From an uncultured Clostridium sp. (GTDB lineage: Bacteria; Bacillota; Clostridia; TANB77; CAG-508), in assembly GCA_946496115.1 (NCBI GenBank), contig CAMMFK010000004.1, positions 1 to 34,014 on the forward strand: a DNA stretch of 34,014 nt. The letters are read 5' to 3'. Positions 7,443-15,501 of this stretch are shown here, piece by piece (the first letter of the stretch is position 1; each line of letters opens with the position of its first letter). The notes under the pieces are model-generated. The model was not told the origin of the DNA. It saw only the letters and a list, made by a program, of their open reading frames with translations, and searched no databases. A program made the translations under genes and the position numbers.

Positions 7443-8721
7443 TTCTTTTTCTGAAAGTTAAAAGATTTGTTAGTTCCTTTGCCGGATTTTGAGATCTTTT
7501 TGTTTTTTCTGCCTTTTCTTGTTTCAATTTTTCTGCTTGTTTTTGTGCTTCTGTTTGGCAAATAGCTTGTTCATAAACATAGTGTGTATCTTGTGCTATT
7601 TTATTCCAACTGTACATTTCTTTGACTTTTTTAACAGCATTTTTTGATACTGCACTACAAAGTTTTGCATCAAATAATAGAGTTAAAACTGAATCAGCAA
7701 TTGAGTTTGAATTACCTGCATAACTCTTCATTCCATCAACACCATGTTCAACTATTTCATTTAGTCCCCCTACATCTGATACAACTGTTGGAACACCTGC
7801 AAGCATTGCTTCTAAAGCTACTATTCCAAATGGTTCATATGTGCTTGGAAATACTGCTATGTCTGCACATTTATACATTTTTTGGACTTTTTTAGAATCA
7901 CAATATCCTGCAAAATATACTTTATTTTCAATGCCTAAATTTCTAGTTTCTTGTTTTAGTTCATCCATCATTCCACCTTTTCCACAAATAACTAGTTTAG
8001 CATCATGATAATTGTTAAGTATTTTAGGCATTGCTCCAATTAAATTTTGAATACCTTTTTCATAAACCAATCTACCTACATATAAAATAATTTTTTCATT
8101 ATCCATTGCAAATTGTCTTCTAAAATCATAATCTCTTTCTACTCCAGAAAAGTTTGTTAAATTAATTCCATTGGGTATTACATTTATTTTTTCAAATGGT
8201 AATCCAAATATTCTTTGAAGCTCCCCCTTCATATAATTGCTATTAACTATTACCTCTGTTGCTTCATATGTAAGCATCCATTCTGTATCATTTATATATC
8301 TTTGTGTTTCATCATGTATGCCACTGTTTCTGCCATTTTCGGTTGCGTGTATTGTTGCTACTACTGGAATATTGTAAGATTCTTTTAAGGCTTTTGCTGC
8401 ATAAGTTACAAGCCAATCATGTGCATGAATAATATCAAATTTGCCTTCTTTTGCAATAATTTCATTTGCTTTTGAAAGCATATTGAAGTTTAATTGCATA
8501 ATCCAATCTATGAAATTATTTGGATTAATCATATAATTATCAACTCTATAAACTTTAACACCTTTATCATCTTCAACATAGGGGGCATTTCCGTCCTTAT
8601 ATGTTACAACCGTTACTTCATGACCGTCTTTGATCATTCTATGTGATAAATCATGAACAACTCTAGATATTCCTCCTACTATTCTTGGTGGATATTCCCA
8701 TGTCAGCATTAAAATTTTCAT
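7429..8721 (-). CDS. GT4 glycosyltransferase (glycogen synthase-like)
   Basis: 430 aa, GT-B fold. The N-terminal domain opens with MKILMLTWEYPPRIVGGISR, the glycine-rich start seen in glycogen synthase-like GT4 enzymes, followed by FDIIHAHDWL. The C-terminal Glycos_transf_1 domain has INVIPNGIN, ILYVGRLVYEKGIQNL and the EX7E motif in FPSTYEPFGIVALEAM. The last ~40 residues are a Lys/Gln/Glu-rich tail. GT4 enzymes of this type transfer glucose or other sugars from nucleotide sugars. The divergent neighbours are a DUF4912 protein and a GH57 branching enzyme, which makes alpha-1,4-glucan synthesis a reasonable inference, although mannosyl or lipid-linked acceptors are not excluded. A 10-bp palindrome (8792-8801) in the divergent region could be regulatory. 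Confidence 0.88.
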   Translation of the reverse strand: MKILMLTWEYPPRIVGGISRVVHDLSHRMIKDGHEVTVVTYKDGNAPYVEDDKGVKVYRVDNYMINPNNFIDWIMQLNFNMLSKANEIIAKEGKFDIIHAHDWLVTYAAKALKESYNIPVVATIHATENGRNSGIHDETQRYINDTEWMLTYEATEVIVNSNYMKGELQRIFGLPFEKINVIPNGINLTNFSGVERDYDFRRQFAMDNEKIILYVGRLVYEKGIQNLIGAMPKILNNYHDAKLVICGKGGMMDELKQETRNLGIENKVYFAGYCDSKKVQKMYKCADIAVFPSTYEPFGIVALEAMLAGVPTVVSDVGGLNEIVEHGVDGMKSYAGNSNSIADSVLTLLFDAKLCSAVSKNAVKKVKEMYSWNKIAQDTHYVYEQAICQTEAQKQAEKLKQEKAEKTKRSQNPAKELTNLLTFRKRNAYA

Positions 8722-8859
8722 ATTTCATATGCCCCTTTCATAATTTTCTTTAGTTTTTTACATTAAGATTTGTCATATTTTCTACAACATATTGTATACA
8801 ACTTTTCTACAAAAGTAAATAAAAAAATACAAATTTTTTTTATTTTTTTCATTTTTGTA

Positions 8860-8888
8860 TTGATAAAAATTTTGCTTTGTTATATTAT
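8860..8888 (+). promoter_or_regulatory. Predicted promoter of the DUF4912 gene
   Basis: TTGATA (8860-8865), 17-bp spacer, TATTAT (8883-8888), ahead of an AAGGAGG ribosome binding site at 8914-8920. It lies in the region divergent with the GT4 gene. Confidence 0.6.
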
Positions 8889-8927
8889 ATTATGAGTATA
8901 TTATAACTTTAACTAAGGAGGAAAATA

Positions 8928-9833
8928 ATGCCAAACAAATCAAAAGAAGAATTATTAGAAAAAGATATAATAGTTATCAAAAAATCAAGTAAAACTAGAC
9001 CTTCTACGGTTAAAGGAAAGGCTACTAAAAAAGGTGCAAGTTCAAAAACAGTAAAAGCAAAAAGTACAACACCTACTAAAACCACCACTCGCAAGTCTGC
9101 AACTACTAAAACTACTTCTCGCAAGTCTAGAACAACTGGAACTAAGAAAACATCTAAAGTTGTAAAAATTGCTAAATTATCCAAAAGAATAATTAGTAGC
9201 AAAATATCAAAACTTTCTTCTAAAACTTTTACAAAATCTATGAAAGCAGAAGATTTACCTTTTATACTAGAATATTATGATTTGCCATACAAATATAACA
9301 AAACTGTTATAAAAGCTTTGGCACAAAATCCAAATACCCTATTTGTTTATTGGGAAATTTCTGACGAAGACATCCAAAATTTAAAGGAAAATTATGGTGA
9401 AGATTTCTTTAATACAACTAGACCTGTTTTGATAATTCATAATTTAACTGATAAATATTCTTTTGAAATAGATATAAATGATTTTGCAAATAATTGGTAT
9501 ATACATGTAAATGATACAAAATGTCAATATGTAATAGAACTTGGTAGAAGACCAAAAGAAGGCGAAATTTATAACTTACCAGACAATTATTTATATGTTA
9601 CCTCATCAAATATGATAGAATCACCTAATGACCATGTGTTATTTTTTGATTCTGAAGCATTTAGAGAAGTTAAATTTAAAAATATACATACCAATAAATA
9701 CACTACAAAAGTTATAAATCCATTCTTAAAAAATATGTATGAACTATATAAATCACTTCACCTTAATGAAGAAAATGTAAGTTTCGATTTCAAAAATCCA
9801 TCATCACAAAATCCGACTTCAAATGTTTTTTAA
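8928..9833 (+). CDS. DUF4912 protein with a basic histone-H1-like N-terminal tail
   Basis: 301 aa. Residues ~15-105 are Lys/Thr/Ser/Arg-rich low complexity (KTTTRKSATTKTTSRKS), with an internal duplication at DNA level in which CTCGCAAGTCT occurs twice. The folded part (about 110-270) matches DUF4912: LPYKYNKTVIKALAQNPNTL, then FVYWEIS, the typical YWE core, and a PVLIIHNL/WYIHV beta-rich region. No signal peptide or membrane helix is seen. In other genomes DUF4912 genes often sit beside GH57 and GT4 glucan genes (known association, recalled). The GH57 gene follows here, after a hairpin. The role may be glucan binding or organising the enzymes; the basic tail could bind nucleic acid, anionic polymer or another protein. 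The ATG has an excellent AAGGAGG site. Confidence 0.85.
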   Translation: MPNKSKEELLEKDIIVIKKSSKTRPSTVKGKATKKGASSKTVKAKSTTPTKTTTRKSATTKTTSRKSRTTGTKKTSKVVKIAKLSKRIISSKISKLSSKTFTKSMKAEDLPFILEYYDLPYKYNKTVIKALAQNPNTLFVYWEISDEDIQNLKENYGEDFFNTTRPVLIIHNLTDKYSFEIDINDFANNWYIHVNDTKCQYVIELGRRPKEGEIYNLPDNYLYVTSSNMIESPNDHVLFFDSEAFREVKFKNIHTNKYTTKVINPFLKNMYELYKSLHLNEENVSFDFKNPSSQNPTSNVF

Positions 9834-9858
9834 GTTTTCTAATTGCCTAATTATTTTT

Positions 9859-9884
9859 AAGCTCCAAAATCTATATTGGAGCTT
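9859..9884 (+). terminator. Hairpin between the DUF4912 and GH57 genes
   Basis: A 9-bp stem (9859-9867 with 9876-9884) and an 8-nt loop, followed by a weak T-containing tail. It may be a leaky terminator or an mRNA processing or stability element separating two co-transcribed genes. Confidence 0.45.
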
Positions 9885-9916
9885 ATAGATATTTTATGAG
9901 AGGAATTAAACGCAAT

Positions 9917-11512
9917 ATGAAAAATATAAAAGGATACGTAAGTTTTGTTCTTCACGCCCACCTACCTTTTGTGCATCATCCAGAAAGTGAAGACTATTTA
10001 GAAGAACAATGGTTATATGAAGCAATATCAGAAACATATATTCCACTTATTTTAAGATTCCAAAAATTAGTTGATGAAGGAGTAGATTTTAGATTTACAA
10101 TGTCTCTTACTCCTCCTCTTTTAAATATGTTAGATAATAAAATGCTTCAAGAAAGATATATAAAATATTTAAAAAAACACATTGAATTGGCTGAAAAAGA
10201 AATTATAAGAACTAAGGACAATCCTAGAATAAATAAATTATCACATTACTATTATGATAGATATTTAAATGATTTACATGTGTTCAAAGATATTTATAAT
10301 TGCAATTTAATAAGTGCTTTTAAAAAGTTTCAAGATTTAGAAGTTCTTGAAATAATAGGCTGTGGTGCAACACATGGCTATTTTCCTATTTTATATGTTA
10401 ATGAAAAGATAGTTAGAGCACAAATAGCAATAGGTGTTCAAACATATTACAAATATTTTGATAAACCAATTAAAGGTTTTTGGCTTCCTGAATGTGGTTA
10501 TGTTCCTGAAGCAGATAAATATTTAAGAGAGTTCGGAGTTCAATATGTTTTAACAGAAACTCATGGAATACTTTATGCAGACCCTACTCCTATTTATGGC
10601 ACATATGCTCCAATTGTTTCTACCCAAGGCATAGTTGCATTTGGACGTGATTTAGAGTCATCCAGACAAGTATGGTCATCTATAAATGGCTATCCTGGAG
10701 ATTTTAACTATAGAGAATTTTACAGAGACATTGGCTATGATGCTCCGTATGATTATATAAAGCCATATATTGCCTCAAATGGTGTTAGAGTTTCCACAGG
10801 TATACGTTATCATAGAATAACTGGCAAAACTGAAAATAAAGATGTTTATGATTTACAGTGGGCACAAGATTCTGTAAATAACAACGCAGGTCATTTTTTT
10901 GATTGTAGAAATGCTCAAATAGATTATTTATCTAGCAATATGGATAAACCTCCAATTATAGTTTGCCCATATGATGCCGAACTTTATGGACATTGGTGGT
11001 ATGAAGGTCCAGACTTCTTATACACTTTAGCCAAAAAAATCTATTATGATGATTGTAATTTTAAATTAATTACACCTAGTGAATATATAGATAAATATCC
11101 TGAAATTCAAGAATGTACACCTTGTCGTTCTAGTTGGGGTGCAAAAGGTTATTCAGAAGTATGGCTTAACCCAACGAATGATTATGTTCATAAGCATTTA
11201 CATACTGCCGGAGACAGAATGTGCAAATTAGCAAAAATGTTTCCAAATGAGCCTAAAAAATCGAGAAAAAGACGTATACTTAATCAATGTGCAAGAGAAC
11301 TAGTCCTTGCCCAAAGTAGTGACTGGTTATTTATAATAACAAATGGAACAATGGTTGATTATGCTAAAAAAAGAATAAAAGATCATATTGGTAGATTTAA
11401 TAAAATGTATAATAGCTTAATTAATAATGAAGACTTGGATGAAAAATTTTTAAAAGATATTGAAGCAAAAGATTGTGCTTTTCCAGATATAGATTACATG
11501 ATTTATTATTAA
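9917..11512 (+). CDS. GH57 1,4-alpha-glucan branching enzyme
   Basis: Forms alpha-1,6 branches in glycogen-like glucan (EC 2.4.1.18). All five GH57 regions are visible, numbering from ATG 9917: 1 HAHLPF (13-18); 2 IIGCGATHGYFP; 3 GFWLPECGY with the likely nucleophile Glu192; 4 CPYDAELYGHWWYEGP with the likely acid/base Asp353; 5 SSWG (405-408). The DAELYGHWWYEGP version of region 4 is the branching-enzyme rather than amylase form. Its 531 aa fit the shorter bacterial members. An upstream in-frame ATG (9896) would add seven residues but lacks its own ribosome binding site; AGAGGA at 9899-9904 favours 9917, though the 12-13 nt spacing is long. It ends 7 bp before a MITE-like palindrome that may act as its terminator. 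Confidence 0.92.
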   Translation: MKNIKGYVSFVLHAHLPFVHHPESEDYLEEQWLYEAISETYIPLILRFQKLVDEGVDFRFTMSLTPPLLNMLDNKMLQERYIKYLKKHIELAEKEIIRTKDNPRINKLSHYYYDRYLNDLHVFKDIYNCNLISAFKKFQDLEVLEIIGCGATHGYFPILYVNEKIVRAQIAIGVQTYYKYFDKPIKGFWLPECGYVPEADKYLREFGVQYVLTETHGILYADPTPIYGTYAPIVSTQGIVAFGRDLESSRQVWSSINGYPGDFNYREFYRDIGYDAPYDYIKPYIASNGVRVSTGIRYHRITGKTENKDVYDLQWAQDSVNNNAGHFFDCRNAQIDYLSSNMDKPPIIVCPYDAELYGHWWYEGPDFLYTLAKKIYYDDCNFKLITPSEYIDKYPEIQECTPCRSSWGAKGYSEVWLNPTNDYVHKHLHTAGDRMCKLAKMFPNEPKKSRKRRILNQCARELVLAQSSDWLFIITNGTMVDYAKKRIKDHIGRFNKMYNSLINNEDLDEKFLKDIEAKDCAFPDIDYMIYY

Positions 11513-11518
11513 TTTTTT

Positions 11519-11739
11519 AGTTGGGAACGGTCCTAAATCGAAAATATAATAAAAATATGTAAATACACAATATACATTCTCTCACATTTCGCCACGCGGG
11601 TCGCGAGATTAAACTCGCTCCAGCTCGCACGTTACGCTCCGCTCCTACGTCGCCTGCGCTCACTTGAAATGTTCAAGAACATATATTGTGCATTTTTATT
11701 TTACTAATTTACTTTTTCGATTTAGGACCGTTCCCAACT
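11519..11739. mobile_element. MITE-like palindromic element with GC-rich core
   Basis: 221 bp. Perfect 26-bp terminal inverted repeats (11519-11544 and 11714-11739) start AGTTGGGAACGGTCC. A second, imperfect inverted pair lies inside (11565-11590 and 11666-11691, sharing ACAATATA). The ~75-bp centre (11591-11665) is strikingly GC-rich in an AT-rich genome and contains CGCTCC/GCGCTCACTT-like pieces. There is no ORF. The whole can fold into one long hairpin between the convergent GH57 and SUMF1-like genes, so it may also terminate both. Ends with GGGAACGG resemble the GGGGACGG ends at 2885 and 4224, suggesting a related repeat family. Confidence 0.75.
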
Positions 11740-11756
11740 GAAAAAATTGAAATAAT

Positions 11757-13238
11757 TTAGATCAATACTACCCTAAAACTCTCACTACTATTGCCAGCTC
11801 CACTATATCCATTATAGCTAAATACCCCAGAATTGCTACCACTATTATAATCTCCGCCTCTTATTAAATAAGGTATATCTCCTTGTAAAAAGTAAGCTGT
11901 ATTATTTTCAAATGCATCATTTCCATAACCTGAATCTGATGTTTCAAAAATAGCATCTCCTCTATATCTATATGTCAAGTCAAAATTATTCATAGAATAT
12001 TCTTCTACATAGTCATCACCATCATCATACGTTACATGTGGATAGATTGATTTATATTTTGAATTTCTACTTCCATATATATCATTTTCCGAATCGCCAC
12101 CATTTTCAGCAAGACCATAATATCCATTGTCTATATATGCAGAAACAAATTCCCACGCATTTCCAGACATATCATATACTCCTGTATAATTACCTGTTGT
12201 ACTTTGATTCCCATTAGAAATATATATACTTTCTTCTGATGTGCTTCCTCCTGTTATGTAATTAGAGTTACTATTTGTTGTTATGTTTTTTCCATTTCTG
12301 CCATATTTACTATATGACAAATAAGCAACAGCTCCCCACTCACTATTTTTTATTAAATGACTATCTTTATTTCTATCATAATTATAGCTATTTAGGTAGC
12401 AATTTTTTATATTTATGTTTCTCCAACTACTAACTCCTGGCTTACTTACAGCTTTAAGTGCATCGTTAGCTTGAACATTTCCAATTGCATTATTTACAGT
12501 TTCTACATGAATACCATTGTCTTCCAGGCTCATTTCGTATTTTGAAATCCAAAATCCTGGCAAGTCAAAGTCCCAACCACCATTTCTATATCCACTTGCT
12601 GTATCTTTAGAAAATGCAGGTGCCACAATGTAGTGATTAGTTGTTTCTCTAATCCCTGTATTATTTCTACTTATTCTAGTAAGACTATTATCCTCATTAA
12701 CTTTCAAAATACCTCTACTATCACAATAGCCAACAATTTTTGAGTATTGATTATTAGAATAGTATATAATCCTGTATGCAAATCTTGGAATCCACACAAA
12801 ATAACTACCATCGCTGTTTATAGCATTTGCCCACATATTTAAATCATAATTATACCACTCTGTATCTTTATCTGTAACTTCTACAAATTTAGAGCTTATG
12901 GAATCAAATTTTACCGGAATTAATCCATTTAAATTTGGTTTTAGAGGTTCCTTTATTATATTGTTATTTTCATCTATCCATATGATTTCTATTTTTCCAT
13001 ATCTTTTGCTAAAATCTGCTGATTCATCATCTATAATAGTTATATTCTCATTATCTATTATAGTCTTTTCTTCTTCAGTATCTTCTATATTATTTTGTAC
13101 TATATTTTTAAGTATTTCATCTGATTCTTTATTAATAGAACTTATTGCAATTGTTATTCCCAAAATTATACAAGCAAAAATAATAATTATTACTAAAGTA
13201 ACAATTATTATTTTTGTAGGACTATTTTTTTGTTCCAT
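11757..13238 (-). CDS. Membrane-anchored FGE/SUMF1-like protein
   Basis: 493 aa. A membrane anchor covers residues ~8-32 (KIIIVTLVIIIIFACIILGITIAI), followed by an acidic spacer. The C-terminal ~300 residues resemble the formylglycine-generating-enzyme/SUMF1 (C-type-lectin-like) fold: WISKYEMS, WGAVAYLSYSKYG, YDMSGNAWEFVS, LIRGGDY and a final ESFRVVL. The paired active-site cysteines of true FGE near the C-terminus are absent, so sulfatase activation is unlikely. Binding or surface display is more plausible. There is no sulfatase gene nearby. A stop codon 17 bp inside the MITE boundary makes the palindrome its probable terminator. An AAAGGA ribosome binding site precedes ATG 13238. The upstream gene is a coiled-coil protein, 45 nt away. 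Confidence 0.8.
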   Translation of the reverse strand: MEQKNSPTKIIIVTLVIIIIFACIILGITIAISSINKESDEILKNIVQNNIEDTEEEKTIIDNENITIIDDESADFSKRYGKIEIIWIDENNNIIKEPLKPNLNGLIPVKFDSISSKFVEVTDKDTEWYNYDLNMWANAINSDGSYFVWIPRFAYRIIYYSNNQYSKIVGYCDSRGILKVNEDNSLTRISRNNTGIRETTNHYIVAPAFSKDTASGYRNGGWDFDLPGFWISKYEMSLEDNGIHVETVNNAIGNVQANDALKAVSKPGVSSWRNINIKNCYLNSYNYDRNKDSHLIKNSEWGAVAYLSYSKYGRNGKNITTNSNSNYITGGSTSEESIYISNGNQSTTGNYTGVYDMSGNAWEFVSAYIDNGYYGLAENGGDSENDIYGSRNSKYKSIYPHVTYDDGDDYVEEYSMNNFDLTYRYRGDAIFETSDSGYGNDAFENNTAYFLQGDIPYLIRGGDYNSGSNSGVFSYNGYSGAGNSSESFRVVLI

Positions 13239-13283
13239 TTTGAATTCCTTTCTGAAAAATTTTAATTCAAAAATTTTTTTATA

Positions 13284-13721
13284 CTATTTTAACTCTTTTC
13301 TATCCTGAGATATTTCTTTTAAAACTTTTTCTAATCTTTTTTCCAAGTCTGCTAATATATTATCAGCATACTCTTTTGCACCTTGAGTAATTTGCCTTGA
13401 ATTTTCATTTGCAGCTTCCATTATCTGATTTTTTTGCTCATATGCCTTTTTTGTAATCTCATGCTCATCAATCATAGATATTATTCTATTTTCTGCCTCT
13501 TTAACAACATCATCAGCTTCTTTTTTTGCCTCTTCTAAAATTCTTTCTCTTTCTTCTCTAACCCATTTAGCCTGTTTTAAATCTTCTGGTAATTTAAGTC
13601 TAATTTCTTTAATTACATCTAAAAATTCATCTTGTTCAATCATGACTTTATTTGTAAAAGGCACTTTTTTAGAATTCTCTATGCTTTCTTCTAAATTCTC
13701 TAATAAAGTAAATATCTCCAT
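13284..13721 (-). CDS. Coiled-coil protein coupled to rsmD
   Basis: 145 aa, almost entirely helical, with a charged coiled coil from about residue 50 (KQAKWVREERERILEEAKKEADDVVKEAEN) to the C-terminus. The spacing resembles DivIVA/ATP-synthase-stalk-like helices, and clostridial homologues next to rsmD are often loosely named ATPase; no nucleotide-binding motif is present. There is no membrane segment. Its ATG shares an A with the rsmD stop codon (TAATG at 13719-13722), which implies translational coupling. The usual rsmD partner coaD is not here. Function is unknown; a structural or division-associated role is a guess. Confidence 0.8.
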   Translation of the reverse strand: MEIFTLLENLEESIENSKKVPFTNKVMIEQDEFLDVIKEIRLKLPEDLKQAKWVREERERILEEAKKEADDVVKEAENRIISMIDEHEITKKAYEQKNQIMEAANENSRQITQGAKEYADNILADLEKRLEKVLKEISQDRKELK

Positions 13722-14281
13722 TATTTGTTTCCTCTTTCTTTAATAAAAATAAGGTAAGCCCTACCATATTTTCTGGTATCTATTATTTCAATTCTTTCGA
13801 TCTTTTGTAATTCATTTATAGTTTTTTTAATTTCATCAGTTTCTATTATTATTAAGCTATCTTTAGTAATCAGATTAAGTTTTATTAGCTCCTTAGTTGC
13901 ATTTACAGCTAAGTTAAGTTTATATGGCGGATCCAAAAATATTATTGAAAGTTTTTCTCTTATCTTTTTCATAGCTAATAAGTAATCACTATTAAAAATA
14001 ACAGATTTATCATAAAGTTTCGTTTTATTAAGGTTTTCTTTAATAACTTTTATTGCCTCAGAATTTTTATCACAGAAATATGCTTTTTTGGCACCTCTAC
14101 TAAGTGCTTCAATTCCAAGTGCTCCACTTCCTGCAAATAAATCCAATACAATGCTATCTTTTATTTTATCTTGTAATATATTAAACAAAGATTCTTTTAC
14201 TCTATCCATTGTAGGACGAGTTAACATTGTTTCTATTGTTTTTAATTTTGTTCCCCTAGCTATTCCTGTTATAACTCTCAT
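13721..14281 (-). CDS. rsmD: 16S rRNA (guanine(966)-N(2))-methyltransferase
   Basis: 186 aa, the usual family length. An SAM-dependent Rossmann methyltransferase modifying G966 of 16S rRNA in the small subunit. It starts MRVITGIARGTKL, with RPTMDRVKESLFNIL (conserved RsmD N-terminal segment), VLDLFAGSGALGIEALSRGA (SAM-binding motif I) and FLDPPY (catalytic DPPY). The ATG at 14281 has no Shine-Dalgarno sequence. A promoter (TTGACA, 16 bp, TAAAAT) ends only 6 nt before it, so the transcript may be leaderless. A coiled-coil protein gene overlaps its stop by one base. Confidence 0.95.
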   Translation of the reverse strand: MRVITGIARGTKLKTIETMLTRPTMDRVKESLFNILQDKIKDSIVLDLFAGSGALGIEALSRGAKKAYFCDKNSEAIKVIKENLNKTKLYDKSVIFNSDYLLAMKKIREKLSIIFLDPPYKLNLAVNATKELIKLNLITKDSLIIIETDEIKKTINELQKIERIEIIDTRKYGRAYLIFIKERGNK

Positions 14282-14287
14282 AATACT

Positions 14288-14315
14288 ATTTTAACTTTAA
14301 ATCCCTTCTTGTCAA
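14288..14315 (-). promoter_or_regulatory. Promoter placing the rsmD start at the ATG
   Basis: Minus strand TTGACA (plus 14310-14315), 16-bp spacer, TAAAAT (plus 14288-14293). Six nt separate the -10 box from the ATG at 14281, so transcription should begin at or within a base or two of the start codon. Confidence 0.65.
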
Positions 14316-14392
14316 TATAATTAATAAAATTGTAATATTCCCTTAACATCAATGTAATACACTTATTTTAACATATTTTTACTGTAAAATAA

Positions 14393-14431
14393 AGAGATAT
14401 ACGTCAAATTCATGAGTATATCCCTATTTTT
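14393..14431 (-). terminator. Terminator after divIVA, possibly bidirectional
   Basis: A 10-bp stem with one G-U/mismatch (14393-14402 with 14416-14425) and a 13-nt loop. T-rich sequence lies on both sides (plus ATTTTTT; minus TTTATTTTA). It separates divIVA from rsmD. Next to it is a perfect 16-bp palindrome, ATTACAAATTTGTAAT (14433-14448). Confidence 0.6.
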
Positions 14432-14485
14432 TATTACAAATTTGTAATTTATTTATTTTACTTAAGGCAGTTTATTTTTCAAATG

Positions 14486-14938
14486 TTAATCATCTTTATT
14501 TACTTCTTTAAGAAGCTCTAATTGTGAAATAAGTAAAGACTCCATTTTTGCTTTATATACATCAAACTGTTTACTAACATCTTCAAGTTCTTTTCTTTTT
14601 TCAGCAACTTGCATATCTAAATTTTCTGTTCGCTCTTTTGCTTTATTTTCAGCTTCTCTAATAATTTGTTCTGCTTGCTTTTGAGCTGCATTTTTTACTT
14701 CATCAGCTGCCGATTGAGCCATAAGCAAAGTATTTTGAAGAGTAGATTCTATTTGACTGTAATGTTCAACTTTTAACTTTAAATCTTCAAGCTCTTTGTC
14801 ATTCTCATTAACTTTTTTATAAATTGTTGAATAATCTTTAGTTAATTCATCTAAGAAATCATCTACCTCTTCTGGATCATATCCATTAAGAGTTTTTTTT
14901 GAAAATCTTTTATTTTCTATATCTAAAGGTGTTATCAT
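14486..14938 (-). CDS. divIVA: DivIVA family cell-division protein
   Basis: 150 aa. DivIVA binds curved membrane at poles and septa and recruits division or growth factors. The conserved N-terminal domain starts MITPLDIENKRFSKKTLNGYD, then PEEVDDFLDEL, and a long Ala/Glu/Lys coiled coil covers the rest. I choose ATG 14938: it begins the family's canonical N-terminus and has a GGGGGAAA ribosome binding site. An upstream in-frame ATG (14971) would overlap sepF and add eleven atypical residues. It lies 19 nt after the sepF stop, the usual sepF-divIVA order of Firmicutes division clusters, and is followed by a terminator. Confidence 0.92.
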   Translation of the reverse strand: MITPLDIENKRFSKKTLNGYDPEEVDDFLDELTKDYSTIYKKVNENDKELEDLKLKVEHYSQIESTLQNTLLMAQSAADEVKNAAQKQAEQIIREAENKAKERTENLDMQVAEKRKELEDVSKQFDVYKAKMESLLISQLELLKEVNKDD

Positions 14939-14957
14939 ATCTTTCCCCCAAACCGAA

Positions 14958-15422
14958 TTAATTGTTGGCATTACTCTTAAGCCAAGATACAGGTAATTTG
15001 CTCTTGGTTTCCTCTTTTGTTTCTGAAGTTATATCATAGTTATATGGTGCAACTAAAAATATTGAACTAGATATTTTTTGCATATGACCGTCTAAAGCAT
15101 GTGCCGCTCCACTAACTACGTCAATAATTCTTCTTGCTACATCTTTATTTACATATTCTAAATTAATAATTATAGATTTCTTCTCTTTTAATAAATCACA
15201 AATATCTTCTGATTGTTCAAAAGAAGTTGGTTGCATTATAACCATTCTTACTTGTTGAGCCATATTTACTACTTTATTGTTTTTTCTACCAAAAAGTCCT
15301 TTTGGTTCTTCTAGTTCCTCTTCTTCATAGCTTTCATTTACATCTTCATACTCTTCTTCTTCAGCTTCTTCTGCCCCCATACCGAAAATATTCATAAACT
15401 TATTTAAAACTGCGTTTGACAT
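14958..15422 (-). CDS. sepF: Cell division protein SepF
   Basis: 154 aa. SepF bundles FtsZ filaments and tethers them to the membrane. The N-terminal helix (NKFMNIFGM) fits the membrane-binding amphipathic segment, followed by an acidic linker (GAEEAEEEEYEDVNESYEEEELEE). The SepF/DUF552 core has VVNMAQQVRMVIMQPTSFEQ, KKSIIINLEYVNKDVARRIIDVVSGA and ISSSIFLVAPYNYDI. ATG 15422 has a strong AGGAGG ribosome binding site. It heads a two-gene unit with divIVA from its own promoter. No ylmE/yggS-type gene lies upstream; a HlyD-like gene takes that place. Confidence 0.95.
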   Translation of the reverse strand: MSNAVLNKFMNIFGMGAEEAEEEEYEDVNESYEEEELEEPKGLFGRKNNKVVNMAQQVRMVIMQPTSFEQSEDICDLLKEKKSIIINLEYVNKDVARRIIDVVSGAAHALDGHMQKISSSIFLVAPYNYDITSETKEETKSKLPVSWLKSNANN

Positions 15423-15469
15423 TTATAAACAACCTCCTAAATTTCTCCTTCGTGTCTACGACTATACCT

Positions 15470-15498
15470 AGTATCTAACTTTTTTTGGATAAAGTCAA
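15470..15498 (-). promoter_or_regulatory. Predicted sepF-divIVA promoter
   Basis: Minus strand TTGACT (plus 15493-15498), 17-bp spacer, GATACT (plus 15470-15475). Immediately upstream are repeated TTTTTGTAAT decamers (15502-15551). Confidence 0.55.
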
Positions 15499-15501
15499 TA
15501 C

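Noticed and set aside
11757..11870. Variable region of a diversity-generating retroelement in the SUMF1-like gene
   Set aside because: The fold is compatible, but the window contains no reverse transcriptase and I saw no template repeat. Not supported.
14939..14971. Upstream start of divIVA at 14971
   Set aside because: It would overlap sepF, has no ribosome binding site, and adds residues foreign to the family; ATG 14938 has a GGGGG site and the canonical N-terminus.
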